Part shown: one piece after another, positions 26,846 to 35,650 of the stretch | How the letters are laid out: each line of letters starts with the position of its first letter | Position numbering within the stretch: the stretch's first letter is position 1 | DNA from: Curtobacterium sp. VKM Ac-1393 | GTDB taxonomy: Bacteria; Actinomycetota; Actinomycetes; Actinomycetales; Microbacteriaceae | Length of the DNA: 64,000 nucleotides | Direction: 5' to 3' | Assembly: GCF_015350995.1 (NCBI RefSeq) | Contig: NZ_JADKRW010000001.1 | Location: 447,702 to 511,701 of the forward strand | The notes under the pieces: generated by a model | The model's database searches: none | Told to the model about the DNA's origin: nothing | Seen by the model: the letters and a program-made list of their open reading frames with translations, nothing else | Translations under genes and position numbers: made by a program

Positions 26846-29752
26846 ATGGTCCTCGTCGCGTTCGCGATCGTCGCCCTGATCGTCCCCGCCCTGACCCCTG
26901 TCCTCGGCCACCGCGTGTTCTACGTCGCTGCCCTCGCGCCCGCGGCCGCCGCCGTGCTGACGGTGCTGCAGACGGACGCGGCGCTGCACGGCAGCGTCGT
27001 CGAACGGCACCGGTGGGTCCCGCAGCTCGACCTCGAGATCACGTTGCGGATGGACGCCCTGTCGTGGGTGCTCGCGCTCGTGGTGTCGATCGTCGGGGCC
27101 CTCGTGCTCGTCTACTGCGCCTCGTACTTCGGGCGCGACGAACCGGGGATCGGCCGGTTCGCGGGCGTGCTGACCGCGTTCGCCGGGTCGATGTTCGGGC
27201 TCGTCCTCGCCGACGACGTCATCGTGCTCTTCGTCCTGTGGGAAGCCACCACGGTCTTCTCGTACCTGCTCATCGGGCACGACGCCGACAAGCGCGCGAG
27301 CCGGGCCGCCGCGATGCAGGCGCTCGTCGTCACCACCGCGGGTGGCCTGGCGATGCTCGCCGGCCTGGTGATGCTGTCCGTCGCGGCGGGCACGACCTCG
27401 CTCTCCGGCATCATCGCCGCTCCGCCCACCGGGCCCATCGTGACCGTCTCGGTGATCCTCGTGCTGCTCGGTGCGCTGACCAAGTCGGCGATCGTGCCGT
27501 TCCACTTCTGGTTGCCCGCCGCGATGGCCGCCCCCACCCCGGTCAGCGCGTACCTGCACGCCGCGGCGATGGTGAAGGCCGGCATCTACCTCGTCGCCCG
27601 GCTCGCCCCGGCGTTCGCGCTGCTCGACGGCTGGCGCGAGACCATCACAGTCCTCGGCGTCCTCGGCATGCTCATCGGCGGGTACCGAGCGCTCCGCCAG
27701 ACCGACCTGAAGCTCCTGCTCGCCTACGGCACCGTCGCGCAGCTCGGGTTCCTCGTGCTCGCCGCCGGCTGGGGTGCTCCTGCGGTGGCCCTCGGCGGGG
27801 TCGCCCTGCTCGTGGCGCACGCGGCGTTCAAGTCCACGCTCTTCCTGGTCGTCGGCGCGATCGACCACACCACCGGCACGCGCGACCTCGGGCGGCTGAG
27901 CGGCCTCGGCCGCAAGGCGCCGTGGCTGGCCGTCGTGGCCGCCCTCGCGCTCGTGTCGATGGCCGGCATCCCGCCGACGATCGGCTTCGTCGCGAAGGAA
28001 GCCGTGCTCACCGGCTTCACCGAGTCGCTGCACGGCCCCGACGCCGGGTGGGCCTGGTTCGCCCTGGTCGGCGTGACGCTCGGGTCGATCCTCACGGTGG
28101 CGTACTCGCTCCGCTTCTTCTGGGGAGCGTTCGCCCGCAAGCCCGGCGTGCCCCAGGCGGAACCCCACGCCCTGCACGGCCTCGGTGTCGTGCCGTCGAT
28201 CCTGGCCCTCACCGGCCTCGCGCTCGGGCTGCTCACCCCGGTGGTCGCGCACGGCATCGAGCCCGCGGCCACCGCAGCCGCCCTGTCCGGCGAGGCCGTC
28301 CCGCACCTCGCGCTCTGGCACGGCCTCGAACCGGCCCTCGGGATCTCGGCCCTGACCCTGGTCGGCGGTCTCGCACTGTTCGCCCTGCGCCGTCCGGTCG
28401 AAGCCCTGCAGCACCGACTCGCCGGGTCCCCGAGCGCCTCGGGCACGTACCGGCACCTCATGCGCGGGCTCGACCGCTTCGCGACGGGTCTCACCGCCGG
28501 TGTCCAGCGCGGTTCGCTCCCCTACTACCTGACGGTGATCCTGTCGGTGTTCGTCGCCGGGGCCCTCGCGAACCTGGTGCTCGGCGGACCGTGGGAGTTC
28601 CACGTCCGGTTCTCGGACTCGTGGGGCCAGATCCCGGTCGTCATCGTGATGTCCGTCGGCGCCATCGCCGTCCTCACCGCGAAGACCCGCTTCGCCGCCG
28701 CCGTCCTGGTGGGCGTGACCGGCTACGGCATGTCCGTGCTGTTCGTCCTGCACGGCGCCGTCGACCTCGCCCTCACGCAGCTCGTGGTCGAGACCGTGAC
28801 CCTCATCGCGTTCGTCCTGGTGCTCCGGCGCCTCCCCCCGAAGATCGCCACGACGAACCCGAGCCGCTTCCGTATCGTCCGGGCCCTGTTCGCGGGGCTG
28901 GCCGGCCTCACCCTGGCGATCGTCGTCATCGTCGCGGCCTCCGCACGCACCGCCGACCCGATCTGGCCGGACCTGCCGGCGCTCACGAGCTCGTTCGGTC
29001 ACGGCCTCAACGTCGTGAACGTCGCCCTCGTCGACCTGCGCGGCTGGGACACCCTCGGGGAGCTCACCGTCGTCGTCGCCGCGGCCACGGGTGTCGCGAG
29101 CCTGATCTTCGTGAACTCGCGCGAGGACACGCTGCCGCGCCTCCGCGACCTGCCCGAGACCCTGACGGCCGACGGTCAGCGCACCGACGGCGAGCCCCGC
29201 GCCTGGCTGCCGACCAGCGCCGCGATCCCGACCGGCCGCTCGGCGCTCCTGGACGTGGTCGTGCGGCTGCTGTTCCACGGCCTCATCGTGCTGTCGGTGT
29301 ACCTGCTGTTCGCCGGGCACAACGCGGCCGGCGGCGGCTTCGCCGGCGGCCTCGTCGCCGGCATCGCGCTGGCGGCCCGCTACCTGGCGGGCGGCCCGGC
29401 CGAGCTCGGGGCGGCCGCCCCGGTCCGGGCCGGTCGACTGCTCGGGCTCGGTGTCGCGACGGCAGCGATCACCGCGATCGTGCCGCTGTTCTTCGGCCGC
29501 GAAGCCCTGTACTCGGAGTTCTTCGAGGCGACCGTCCCGATCCTCGGCCACGTCGAGTTCGTCACCGCCACGTTCTTCGACATCGGCGTCTACCTGGTCG
29601 TCGTCGGCCTGGTGCTCGACGTCCTCCGCAGCCTCGGCGCCGAGGTCGACCGGCAGCGCCTCGAGGACGCCGGAGCGCCCGTCCGCGACACCACCGAGGG
29701 GTCCGTCCGCGACGCCCTCGAGGCCCCCACCCCCGAAGGGAGCGCCACGTGA
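26846..29752 (+). CDS. mrpA: Mrp antiporter subunit A fused to subunit B domain
   Basis: 968 residues, about 20 membrane spans. The first 500 residues are the proton-pumping antiporter domain related to complex I NuoL, with FVLWEATTVFSYLLIG, the lysine of GALTKSAIVPFHFWLPAAM and LHAAAMVKAGIYL. A MrpA C-terminal domain follows, then a MrpB-like section (about 810-930, LLFHGLIVLSVYLLFAGHNAAGGGF). No separate mrpB exists, so the fusion supplies it. The complex exchanges cytosolic Na+ (or other cations) for external H+. Start set by GAGGAGG upstream of 26846. The stop overlaps mrpC by 4 bp. Confidence 0.93.
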   Translation: MVLVAFAIVALIVPALTPVLGHRVFYVAALAPAAAAVLTVLQTDAALHGSVVERHRWVPQLDLEITLRMDALSWVLALVVSIVGALVLVYCASYFGRDEPGIGRFAGVLTAFAGSMFGLVLADDVIVLFVLWEATTVFSYLLIGHDADKRASRAAAMQALVVTTAGGLAMLAGLVMLSVAAGTTSLSGIIAAPPTGPIVTVSVILVLLGALTKSAIVPFHFWLPAAMAAPTPVSAYLHAAAMVKAGIYLVARLAPAFALLDGWRETITVLGVLGMLIGGYRALRQTDLKLLLAYGTVAQLGFLVLAAGWGAPAVALGGVALLVAHAAFKSTLFLVVGAIDHTTGTRDLGRLSGLGRKAPWLAVVAALALVSMAGIPPTIGFVAKEAVLTGFTESLHGPDAGWAWFALVGVTLGSILTVAYSLRFFWGAFARKPGVPQAEPHALHGLGVVPSILALTGLALGLLTPVVAHGIEPAATAAALSGEAVPHLALWHGLEPALGISALTLVGGLALFALRRPVEALQHRLAGSPSASGTYRHLMRGLDRFATGLTAGVQRGSLPYYLTVILSVFVAGALANLVLGGPWEFHVRFSDSWGQIPVVIVMSVGAIAVLTAKTRFAAAVLVGVTGYGMSVLFVLHGAVDLALTQLVVETVTLIAFVLVLRRLPPKIATTNPSRFRIVRALFAGLAGLTLAIVVIVAASARTADPIWPDLPALTSSFGHGLNVVNVALVDLRGWDTLGELTVVVAAATGVASLIFVNSREDTLPRLRDLPETLTADGQRTDGEPRAWLPTSAAIPTGRSALLDVVVRLLFHGLIVLSVYLLFAGHNAAGGGFAGGLVAGIALAARYLAGGPAELGAAAPVRAGRLLGLGVATAAITAIVPLFFGREALYSEFFEATVPILGHVEFVTATFFDIGVYLVVVGLVLDVLRSLGAEVDRQRLEDAGAPVRDTTEGSVRDALEAPTPEGSAT

Positions 29753-30159
29753 CCGTCACCCTCGTCCTCGTGATCGCGATGGCCGTGCTGTTCTCCTGCG
29801 GCGTCTACCTGCTGCTCGAACGGTCCCTGACCCGGATGCTGCTCGGCTTCCTGCTGCTCGGCAACGCCCTGAACCTGCTCCTGCTGGTGATGTCCGGCGC
29901 GGCCGGCAACCCGCCGATCGGCAAGTCCGCCGAGGGCATCACCGACCCGCTGCCCCAGGCCTTCGCGCTCACCGCGATCGTGATCACCTTCGCCGTCAGT
30001 GCGTTCCTCCTCGCCCTCATCCACCGCTCCTGGCAGCTGTCCCGCGCCGACGAGGTCGCGGTCGACGAAGCCGACGTCGCCATCGGCCGCGAGCGCGACG
30101 AGCCGGCGGACGAAGACCCGGAGACCACCACCGACGCAGAACAGGAGGCGACCCGATGA
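29749..30159 (+). CDS. mrpC: Mrp antiporter subunit C
   Basis: 136 residues from a GTG overlapping the mrpA stop. Three membrane spans in the NuoK-like pattern: LLLERSLTRMLLGFLLLGNALNLLLL and DPLPQAFALTAIVITFAVSAF. MrpC helps form the ion-translocating core with MrpA and MrpD. The tail after residue 105 is acidic and extended beyond the usual length. The start is translationally coupled to mrpA and the stop overlaps mrpD by 4 bp. Confidence 0.93.
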   Translation: MTVTLVLVIAMAVLFSCGVYLLLERSLTRMLLGFLLLGNALNLLLLVMSGAAGNPPIGKSAEGITDPLPQAFALTAIVITFAVSAFLLALIHRSWQLSRADEVAVDEADVAIGRERDEPADEDPETTTDAEQEATR

Positions 30160-31847
30160 CCTGGCTCGTCCCGCTCCTCGTCCTCGTCCCACTCCTCGGC
30201 GCCGCCGTCGCACTCGGGCTGCTCCGGCACCAGAAGCTGCAGCGGGCGATCACCGTCGTGGTGCTCGTCGTCGCCCTGGCCGTCGCCGCGACCCTCATGG
30301 TGCTCGTCGACCACCACGGCACGATCGTCGTGCAGGTCGGCGGGTGGGACGCCCCGTACGGCATCTCGCTCGTGGTCGACCGGCTGAGCGCCCTCCTCCT
30401 CACCGTGAGCGCGAGCGTGCTCCTCATCGTCCTGCTGTTCTCGATCGGCCAGGGGCTCGCGGCCGACGACGGTGAAGCCCCGGTCACGATCTTCTACCCG
30501 ACCTACCTCGTGCTGGCCGCGGGGGTGCTCGACTCGTTCATCGCCGGCGACCTCTTCAACCTCTACGTGGCGTTCGAGATGCTGCTCGTGGCGAGCTACG
30601 TCCTCATCACCCTGGGCGGCAGCGAGCAGCGCGTGCGGGCCGGCACCACCTACATCGTCACGAGCCTGATCGCGTCGGCGATCTTCCTCGCCGCGATCGG
30701 CCTGGTGTACGGCGCGACCGGCACGGTCAACATCGCCCAGATCAGCGAGCGTGTCGCCGAGCTGCCCGAACACGTGCAACTGCTCCTGCACACGATGCTG
30801 CTCATCGGGTTCGGCATCAAGGCCGCCGTCTTCCCACTGGCGTTCTGGCTACCGGACTCGTACCCGACGGCTCCGGCCCCGGTCACCGCGGTCTTCGCCG
30901 GTCTGCTGACGAAGGTCGGCATCTACGCGATCATCCGCCTCGAGACGGTGATCTTCCCCGGGCCGCAGTTGAACACCGTGCTGCTCGTGGTGGCGGTGCT
31001 GACGATGGTCGTCGGGGTGCTCGGCGCGGTGTCCCAGACCGACGTGAAACGGTTGCTGTCCTTCACGCTCATCAGCCACATCGGCTTCATGGTGATGGGT
31101 GTCGGGCTCGGTACTGTCGCGGGGACGGCGGCCGCGGTCTTCTACACGGTGCACCACATCGTCGTGCAGACCACGCTGTTCCTGGTCTCCGGCCTGATGG
31201 AACGCGTCGGCGGGACCACGTCGACGCGGTCGCTCGGCGGGTTGTTGAAGGCCGCGCCGCTGCTGGCGGCGCTGTACTTGATCCCGGCGTTCAACCTGGG
31301 TGGCATCCCGCCGTTCTCCGGCTTCATCGGCAAGCTCGGGCTGTTCCGCGCCGCCGCCGAGGACGGCTCCCCCATGGCGTACGTCACGATCGCCGCCGGC
31401 GTGGTCACGTCGCTCCTCACGCTCTACGCGCTCATGCGCGTGTGGGACGCCGCCTTCTGGCGGCCGAAGCCCGCGGCCGAGGCCGCGGCACCGCACGCGA
31501 CGACCGCCGAACCGCACGCCGCCCTGCGGTCGCCGGAACCCGCCCCCTTGACCGTCTCCGAGGAGACGGGTGAGGCCTTCCACCCGGGAGGCTCGGTGAC
31601 GGTCACCGACGCACCCCACGCGAGCCGTGCCTCCCGTCCGACCACCGGGTCCACCGCGACGGCCGGCGAAGCGCCGACCAAGGTCCGGCTGCCCCGCATG
31701 CTCGTCGGCGTGACGACCGTCGCGGTCCTCGGATCCGTCGCCCTCACGATCGTCGCCGGCCCGCTCTACGGGTACGCGAGCCGCGCAGCGGAGTCGCTGG
31801 AGTCGCCGGACCGCTACGTGCAGGCCGTCCTCGGGGGTGAGCGGTGA
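30156..31847 (+). CDS. mrpD: Mrp antiporter subunit D
   Basis: 563 residues, about 14 spans, the second antiporter-like (NuoM/N-type) subunit. Conserved acidic and lysine residues are in LFNLYVAFEMLLVASYVLI, GFGIKAAVFPLAFWLPDSYP and GLLTKVGIYAIIR. Between the penultimate and last spans (about 435-520) is a hydrophilic Ala/Pro/Thr-rich insert of some 85 residues that makes it longer than the usual 490-500; the final span (about 520-545) resumes normally. The insert is probably cytosolic and is unlikely to touch the ion path. Coupled to mrpC and mrpE by 4-bp overlaps. Confidence 0.92.
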   Translation: MTWLVPLLVLVPLLGAAVALGLLRHQKLQRAITVVVLVVALAVAATLMVLVDHHGTIVVQVGGWDAPYGISLVVDRLSALLLTVSASVLLIVLLFSIGQGLAADDGEAPVTIFYPTYLVLAAGVLDSFIAGDLFNLYVAFEMLLVASYVLITLGGSEQRVRAGTTYIVTSLIASAIFLAAIGLVYGATGTVNIAQISERVAELPEHVQLLLHTMLLIGFGIKAAVFPLAFWLPDSYPTAPAPVTAVFAGLLTKVGIYAIIRLETVIFPGPQLNTVLLVVAVLTMVVGVLGAVSQTDVKRLLSFTLISHIGFMVMGVGLGTVAGTAAAVFYTVHHIVVQTTLFLVSGLMERVGGTTSTRSLGGLLKAAPLLAALYLIPAFNLGGIPPFSGFIGKLGLFRAAAEDGSPMAYVTIAAGVVTSLLTLYALMRVWDAAFWRPKPAAEAAAPHATTAEPHAALRSPEPAPLTVSEETGEAFHPGGSVTVTDAPHASRASRPTTGSTATAGEAPTKVRLPRMLVGVTTVAVLGSVALTIVAGPLYGYASRAAESLESPDRYVQAVLGGER

Positions 31848-32428
31848 ACACCGACACCCGACACGTCGCGAACGCCCGCCGCATCGCGGTGGCGTGGCGC
31901 TACGACGTCCCGCTCGTCGCCGGGCTGACCGTCCTGTGGGCCCTGCTCTGGGGTTCTTGGACACCGCTGACCCTGCTGTGCGGCATCGTCGTGGCGCTCC
32001 TGGTGACCCAGGCGCTGCCGCTGCCACCGGTGCCACTGTCGACGCGGTTCTCGATCGTGCACGCCGTGCGGTTCCTCGTGGTGTGGTCCGGGCTCGTCGT
32101 CGCGGCCTCCTTCCGGGTCGCCTGGGTCGCGTTCCGCCCACGGGGCGTGCCACGCAGCTCGATCGTGCTCGTGCAGCTGCACACGACGTCCGAGATGACC
32201 TTCACGCTGGCGACCCTCGCGATCTCACTCGTGCCCGGGTCGTACGTGGCCGACGTCGACCTGCGTCGGCGCCGCCTGCTCGTGCACGTCCTGGACACCG
32301 AACGGATCGAACAGGTCGAACAGGAGCGCCGCATCGTGCTCCGGATCGAGGCGATGGTGATCCGGGCCCTCGGTTCGAAGCAAGACGTCTCCGAACTGTC
32401 GGGTCCCCGACCGGAGGTCACCCGATGA
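31844..32428 (+). CDS. mrpE: Mrp antiporter subunit E
   Basis: 194 residues from a GTG overlapping the mrpD stop. Two to three N-terminal spans, then a soluble domain typical of MrpE: TTSEMTFTLATLAISLVPGSYVADVD and LLVHVLDTE. MrpE is a structural part of the seven-subunit complex and is needed for assembly. An N-terminal cytosolic segment of about 22 residues precedes the first span. Stop overlaps mrpF by 4 bp. Confidence 0.9.
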   Translation: MNTDTRHVANARRIAVAWRYDVPLVAGLTVLWALLWGSWTPLTLLCGIVVALLVTQALPLPPVPLSTRFSIVHAVRFLVVWSGLVVAASFRVAWVAFRPRGVPRSSIVLVQLHTTSEMTFTLATLAISLVPGSYVADVDLRRRRLLVHVLDTERIEQVEQERRIVLRIEAMVIRALGSKQDVSELSGPRPEVTR

Positions 32429-32766
32429 GCGCCGCCGTGGTCGTCATGGGGATCGGCATCGCCCTGGTCCTCGCGCTGCTCGGCGCCACCCTCGCGCTCG
32501 CGGTCTTCCGGATCGTGCGCGGGCCGACGATCCTCGACCGGATGATCGGCTCGGACATGGTCCTGACGACCGTGCTCGTGGTCATCGCCGCATCGATGGT
32601 GGTCCGGCGCGACCTCACCGGCATCCCCGTGCTCGTGGTGATCGCCGCGACCAGCGTGTTCGCCACCGTCGCCGTGGCCCGGGCGGTCACCCCCTCGGCG
32701 GACCCGTCGGACGAGGGGCTCACCGCCACCACCCCCGAGCGCGCAGCAGAAGAGGAGCAGTCGTGA
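32425..32766 (+). CDS. mrpF: Mrp antiporter subunit F
   Basis: 113 residues with three spans; the MrpF signature VFRIVRGPTILDRMIGSDMV is at about 27-46. The tail (about 90-113) is acidic. A small integral subunit of the Mrp complex. The long open frame upstream in this phase is antisense or out-of-phase to mrpE and was discarded; the ATG at 32425 overlaps the mrpE stop, and the stop overlaps mrpG. Confidence 0.92.
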   Translation: MSAAVVVMGIGIALVLALLGATLALAVFRIVRGPTILDRMIGSDMVLTTVLVVIAASMVVRRDLTGIPVLVVIAATSVFATVAVARAVTPSADPSDEGLTATTPERAAEEEQS

Positions 32767-33119
32767 CCGAGATGATCCAGGCGTTCCTCGACGGCGCCGG
32801 CGTGCGGGCGTGGATCGCGCTCGCCCTGTTGCTGGTCGGTTCGCTGCTGTCCCTCGGCGCCGGGGTCGGCATCGTCCGGTTCCCGGACCCGCTCGTCCGG
32901 CTGCACGCCATGGCGAAGCCGCAGGTGCTCGGGTTGGCGTTCGCCCTGGCCGCGATCGTCGTCGCGGTGGGGACCTGGACGGCGTTCTGGGTCGTCCTGC
33001 CCATCATGGTGTTCCAGCTGTTCCTGGTGCCGGTGTCGACGCACATGATCGCTCGCGCCGGGCTGCGGGCGGACGACCACCGGCACGAGGACCTGCTGGT
33101 GGACGACACCGAGTCCTGA
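32763..33119 (+). CDS. mrpG: Mrp antiporter subunit G
   Basis: 118 residues from GTG at 32763. Three spans with the MrpG motif GVGIVRFPDPLVRLHAMAKP (about 34-53), which shows the typical Asp/Arg/His set. It completes the operon: A(B)-C-D-E-F-G, all junctions overlapping by 4 bp, so the six proteins are made from one mRNA in coupled fashion. A convergent MFS gene ends 3 bp after it. Confidence 0.92.
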   Translation: MTEMIQAFLDGAGVRAWIALALLLVGSLLSLGAGVGIVRFPDPLVRLHAMAKPQVLGLAFALAAIVVAVGTWTAFWVVLPIMVFQLFLVPVSTHMIARAGLRADDHRHEDLLVDDTES

Positions 33120-33122
33120 TCG

Positions 33123-34388
33123 TCAGGCGACGGTGCGGCGCCGCAGCAGCAGGTTGACGACGGCTGCCAGCACGACGACCGCGGCCGAGGCCGCCGGCAG
33201 CACCATCGCAACCGACGTGCCGTGCTGCTCGGCCAGGTCGCCGGTGATGGCCGATGCGATCGACTGCCCGACGATGACGGCGGACCCCAGGATCGTCATC
33301 GTGGTCGCGGACCGGCCGACCGGCGAACGGTCCGAACCGAGGCTGTACTGCGCGACGAGGGTCGGCCCGATCCCGATGCCCATGATCGCCAGGACGATGC
33401 CGACCGCCACGACGGAGTCGGCCTGCGAGAACGCGATCGCGCCGCCGAGCAGGACGACACCGAACACGAGCCAGCGCCAGCCGAGGCCGAACGACCGCGG
33501 GAACGCTGCGGACCCGAGCGCGAGTCCGGCAGAACCGATGCCCATCAGGCCGTAGAGCAGTCCGGCCTGGGACGCCTCACCGTGGGTCTCCATGAACGCC
33601 GTCAGCGACGTCAGGGTCGAGCCGAAGAACAGGCCGATGCCGAGGATCCCGACGACGACCACGACGAGCCGCGGACGCAGGAGTTGCCGAGCAGGTGCCT
33701 GGGTCAGTTCCTCGTGCTGACCGACCACGAGCTTGCCGGTGGGGTGCAGGGCGAAGGCGGTCACGAACACGAACGTCAGCACCGAGGCGCCGGCGACGGC
33801 AACCCAGGGGGCGATCGCGCTGGCGAGGATGCCGACCAGGAACGGGCCGATGATGAAGACGGTCTCGTCGGCGGCCGACTCGTACGCCATCGTGCCGCTG
33901 AGGGTCTTCTCGCGGCGGGCCGGCGCCATGCGCTGCGCGATGATCGCGACGAGCCGGGTGCGGGACATCGGTGCGACCTGGGGCGCGGACGCACCGATGC
34001 AGAACGCCATCGCGAGCACGGCGAGGTCGGGCGCGCTGCCGCTGACGACGAAGGGGAACGCGCCGAGCAGCGCCGCGTTCACCAGGCCGACGGGGACGAG
34101 CACCGCACGCTGGCCGAACCGGTCCGCCGCGGCGCCGACCATCGGACCGAAGACCGCAGCACCGATGCCGACGGAGGCGGAGTTGATGCCGCCGAGGGCC
34201 ACGGAGTCCCGCGCCGCCACCACGAGGGTGAGGACGCCGACGACCATCATCGCGAACGGCAGGCGGGCGATGAACGCCACCGGGAAGTACCAGCGGCCGG
34301 CGAGGGAGACGAGCGAGGCGTCGCGGCCGGGTGGGGTGTCCGTGCGTTCGGCTGCGGGCGCGGACGGGGTGGGACTGGTGTGGAGCAT
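33123..34388 (-). CDS. MFS transporter
   Basis: 421 residues, twelve predicted spans. The signature loop after span 2 is AADRFGQRAVLVPVG, and the N-terminal 40 residues are polar. The substrate is unknown; the general build is that of drug or metabolite efflux proteins. The ATG at 34386-34388 (MLHTSPTPS) is preceded by AAGG; 16 more codons upstream are Pro-rich and unlikely. Upstream on the minus strand is an ACAC-GTGT-type repeat near 34479-34491, possibly regulatory, but no regulator gene is adjacent. It is convergent with the Mrp operon (stops 3 bp apart). Confidence 0.82.
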   Translation of the reverse strand: MLHTSPTPSAPAAERTDTPPGRDASLVSLAGRWYFPVAFIARLPFAMMVVGVLTLVVAARDSVALGGINSASVGIGAAVFGPMVGAAADRFGQRAVLVPVGLVNAALLGAFPFVVSGSAPDLAVLAMAFCIGASAPQVAPMSRTRLVAIIAQRMAPARREKTLSGTMAYESAADETVFIIGPFLVGILASAIAPWVAVAGASVLTFVFVTAFALHPTGKLVVGQHEELTQAPARQLLRPRLVVVVVGILGIGLFFGSTLTSLTAFMETHGEASQAGLLYGLMGIGSAGLALGSAAFPRSFGLGWRWLVFGVVLLGGAIAFSQADSVVAVGIVLAIMGIGIGPTLVAQYSLGSDRSPVGRSATTMTILGSAVIVGQSIASAITGDLAEQHGTSVAMVLPAASAAVVVLAAVVNLLLRRRTVA

Positions 34389-34594
34389 GGGGGTGTGCCT
34401 TCTCGGCCCGGCCCGGTTCGGTGGGGGCGGACCCATCGGGTGCCGCCGTTGTCCGCCGGGGAGCCGGCGGCCGGTAGATACACACTGCGTGTTTCAGAAC
34501 TGTGCCCATCGTACCAACCGTTCCGGTCCTGGCCAGGGGTAACGCTTCGTCACCGGACCGCCCCCGGTCCCGCCCGGCCCATATCGTGGCGCGC

Positions 34595-35641
34595 ATGGAT
34601 CAGCGACGCATGGGGCGCACGGGGGCGCCGGTCAGCTCGTTGACGCTCGGCACACGGGCCGTGGCGGGTGTCGCCGCGCAGGACCCGTCGGCCGGTGTGA
34701 CCCTCGTGCTCGAGGCCCTCGCCCGCGGGGTGACGGCGGTCGACGTGTCCGATGCGGACGGTGCCGGGCTCGCCGAGACCGCGGTCGGCGCGGCGATCGC
34801 CGGACACCGGGACGACGTGTTCCTGTCGGTGCGGTTCGGCGCCCCGGTCGACCAGGACCCGGCGCACCGGGGCAACGGGCGGCGCTGGATGTTCCGTGCC
34901 GTCGAACGGAGCCTGCAACGCCTCGGTACCGACGTCATCGACCTGTACGAGCCGGCGCTGCCGGACCCGGCGACCTCACTCGACGAGACGCTCGACGCCC
35001 TCGCCGACCTGGTGGCGCAGGGCAAGATCCGCGCCTTCGGGATCCCCGGGTTCCCGGCCGAGGAACTCGTCGAGGCGCAGTGGCTCCGCTCCGGTTCGAA
35101 GAGCGCCACCGCGACGCACGTGCCCTACTCGATCCTCACCCGCACGGCCGAGCGCACGGTGTTCCCGGTCGCACGGCGGTTCGGGCTCGGCGTGCTCGCG
35201 GGGGCACCGCTCGCCGGCGGCTGGCTGGCTGGCACCTACCGCACCGGCACCGTCCAGCCGCGGTCGCCGCGCGTCGAGGAGCAGCCAGACGTGTACGACA
35301 TCGGTGCGCCGCGGAACCGCCGGAAGCTCGAGGTCGCCGACCAGCTCGGACAGCTCGCCGACGAGGCCGGGTACACCGTCTCCGAGCTGTCCGTCGCGTT
35401 CGCGCTGACCCACCCGGACGTGTCGTCGGTCGTCATCGGCCCGCGCACCGTGTCGCACGTCGACGCCTACGTGCAGGCCTCCGAGATCGTCCTCGACGAC
35501 GAGTTGCTCGACGCGATCGACGCGATCGTCGCGCCGGGCACCCACGTGCTCGAGCGGGACACCGGGTTCGCGCTGCCGGCGCTCAGCCCCGAACGGCTCC
35601 GGGGCCGGGTGCCGGTGAGCTCCGGTCGGGACCGCGCTTAG
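34595..35641 (+). CDS. Aldo/keto reductase homolog lacking most of the catalytic tetrad
   Basis: 348 residues with a clear AKR TIM-barrel pattern (MDQRRMGRTGAPVSSLTLGT start; LSVAFALTHPDVSSVVIGPRT near the end, the cofactor region). Of the Asp-Tyr-Lys-His tetrad only D50 remains: the Tyr position is D55 (DVSDADG), the Lys position is R80 (LSVRFG) and the His position is A121 (DLYEPALPD). It may bind NADP or a ligand without the normal reaction, or catalyse something else. A functional-looking AKR gene is convergent with it, stops 10 bp apart. Confidence 0.82.
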   Translation: MDQRRMGRTGAPVSSLTLGTRAVAGVAAQDPSAGVTLVLEALARGVTAVDVSDADGAGLAETAVGAAIAGHRDDVFLSVRFGAPVDQDPAHRGNGRRWMFRAVERSLQRLGTDVIDLYEPALPDPATSLDETLDALADLVAQGKIRAFGIPGFPAEELVEAQWLRSGSKSATATHVPYSILTRTAERTVFPVARRFGLGVLAGAPLAGGWLAGTYRTGTVQPRSPRVEEQPDVYDIGAPRNRRKLEVADQLGQLADEAGYTVSELSVAFALTHPDVSSVVIGPRTVSHVDAYVQASEIVLDDELLDAIDAIVAPGTHVLERDTGFALPALSPERLRGRVPVSSGRDRA

Positions 35642-35650
35642 CCGGCCGCG

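Noticed and set aside
26726-29551. 941-codon minus-strand open frame
   Set aside because: Antisense shadow of mrpA; the Asp/Gly/Arg/Gln-rich product is the typical artefact of a high-G+C membrane gene read backwards.
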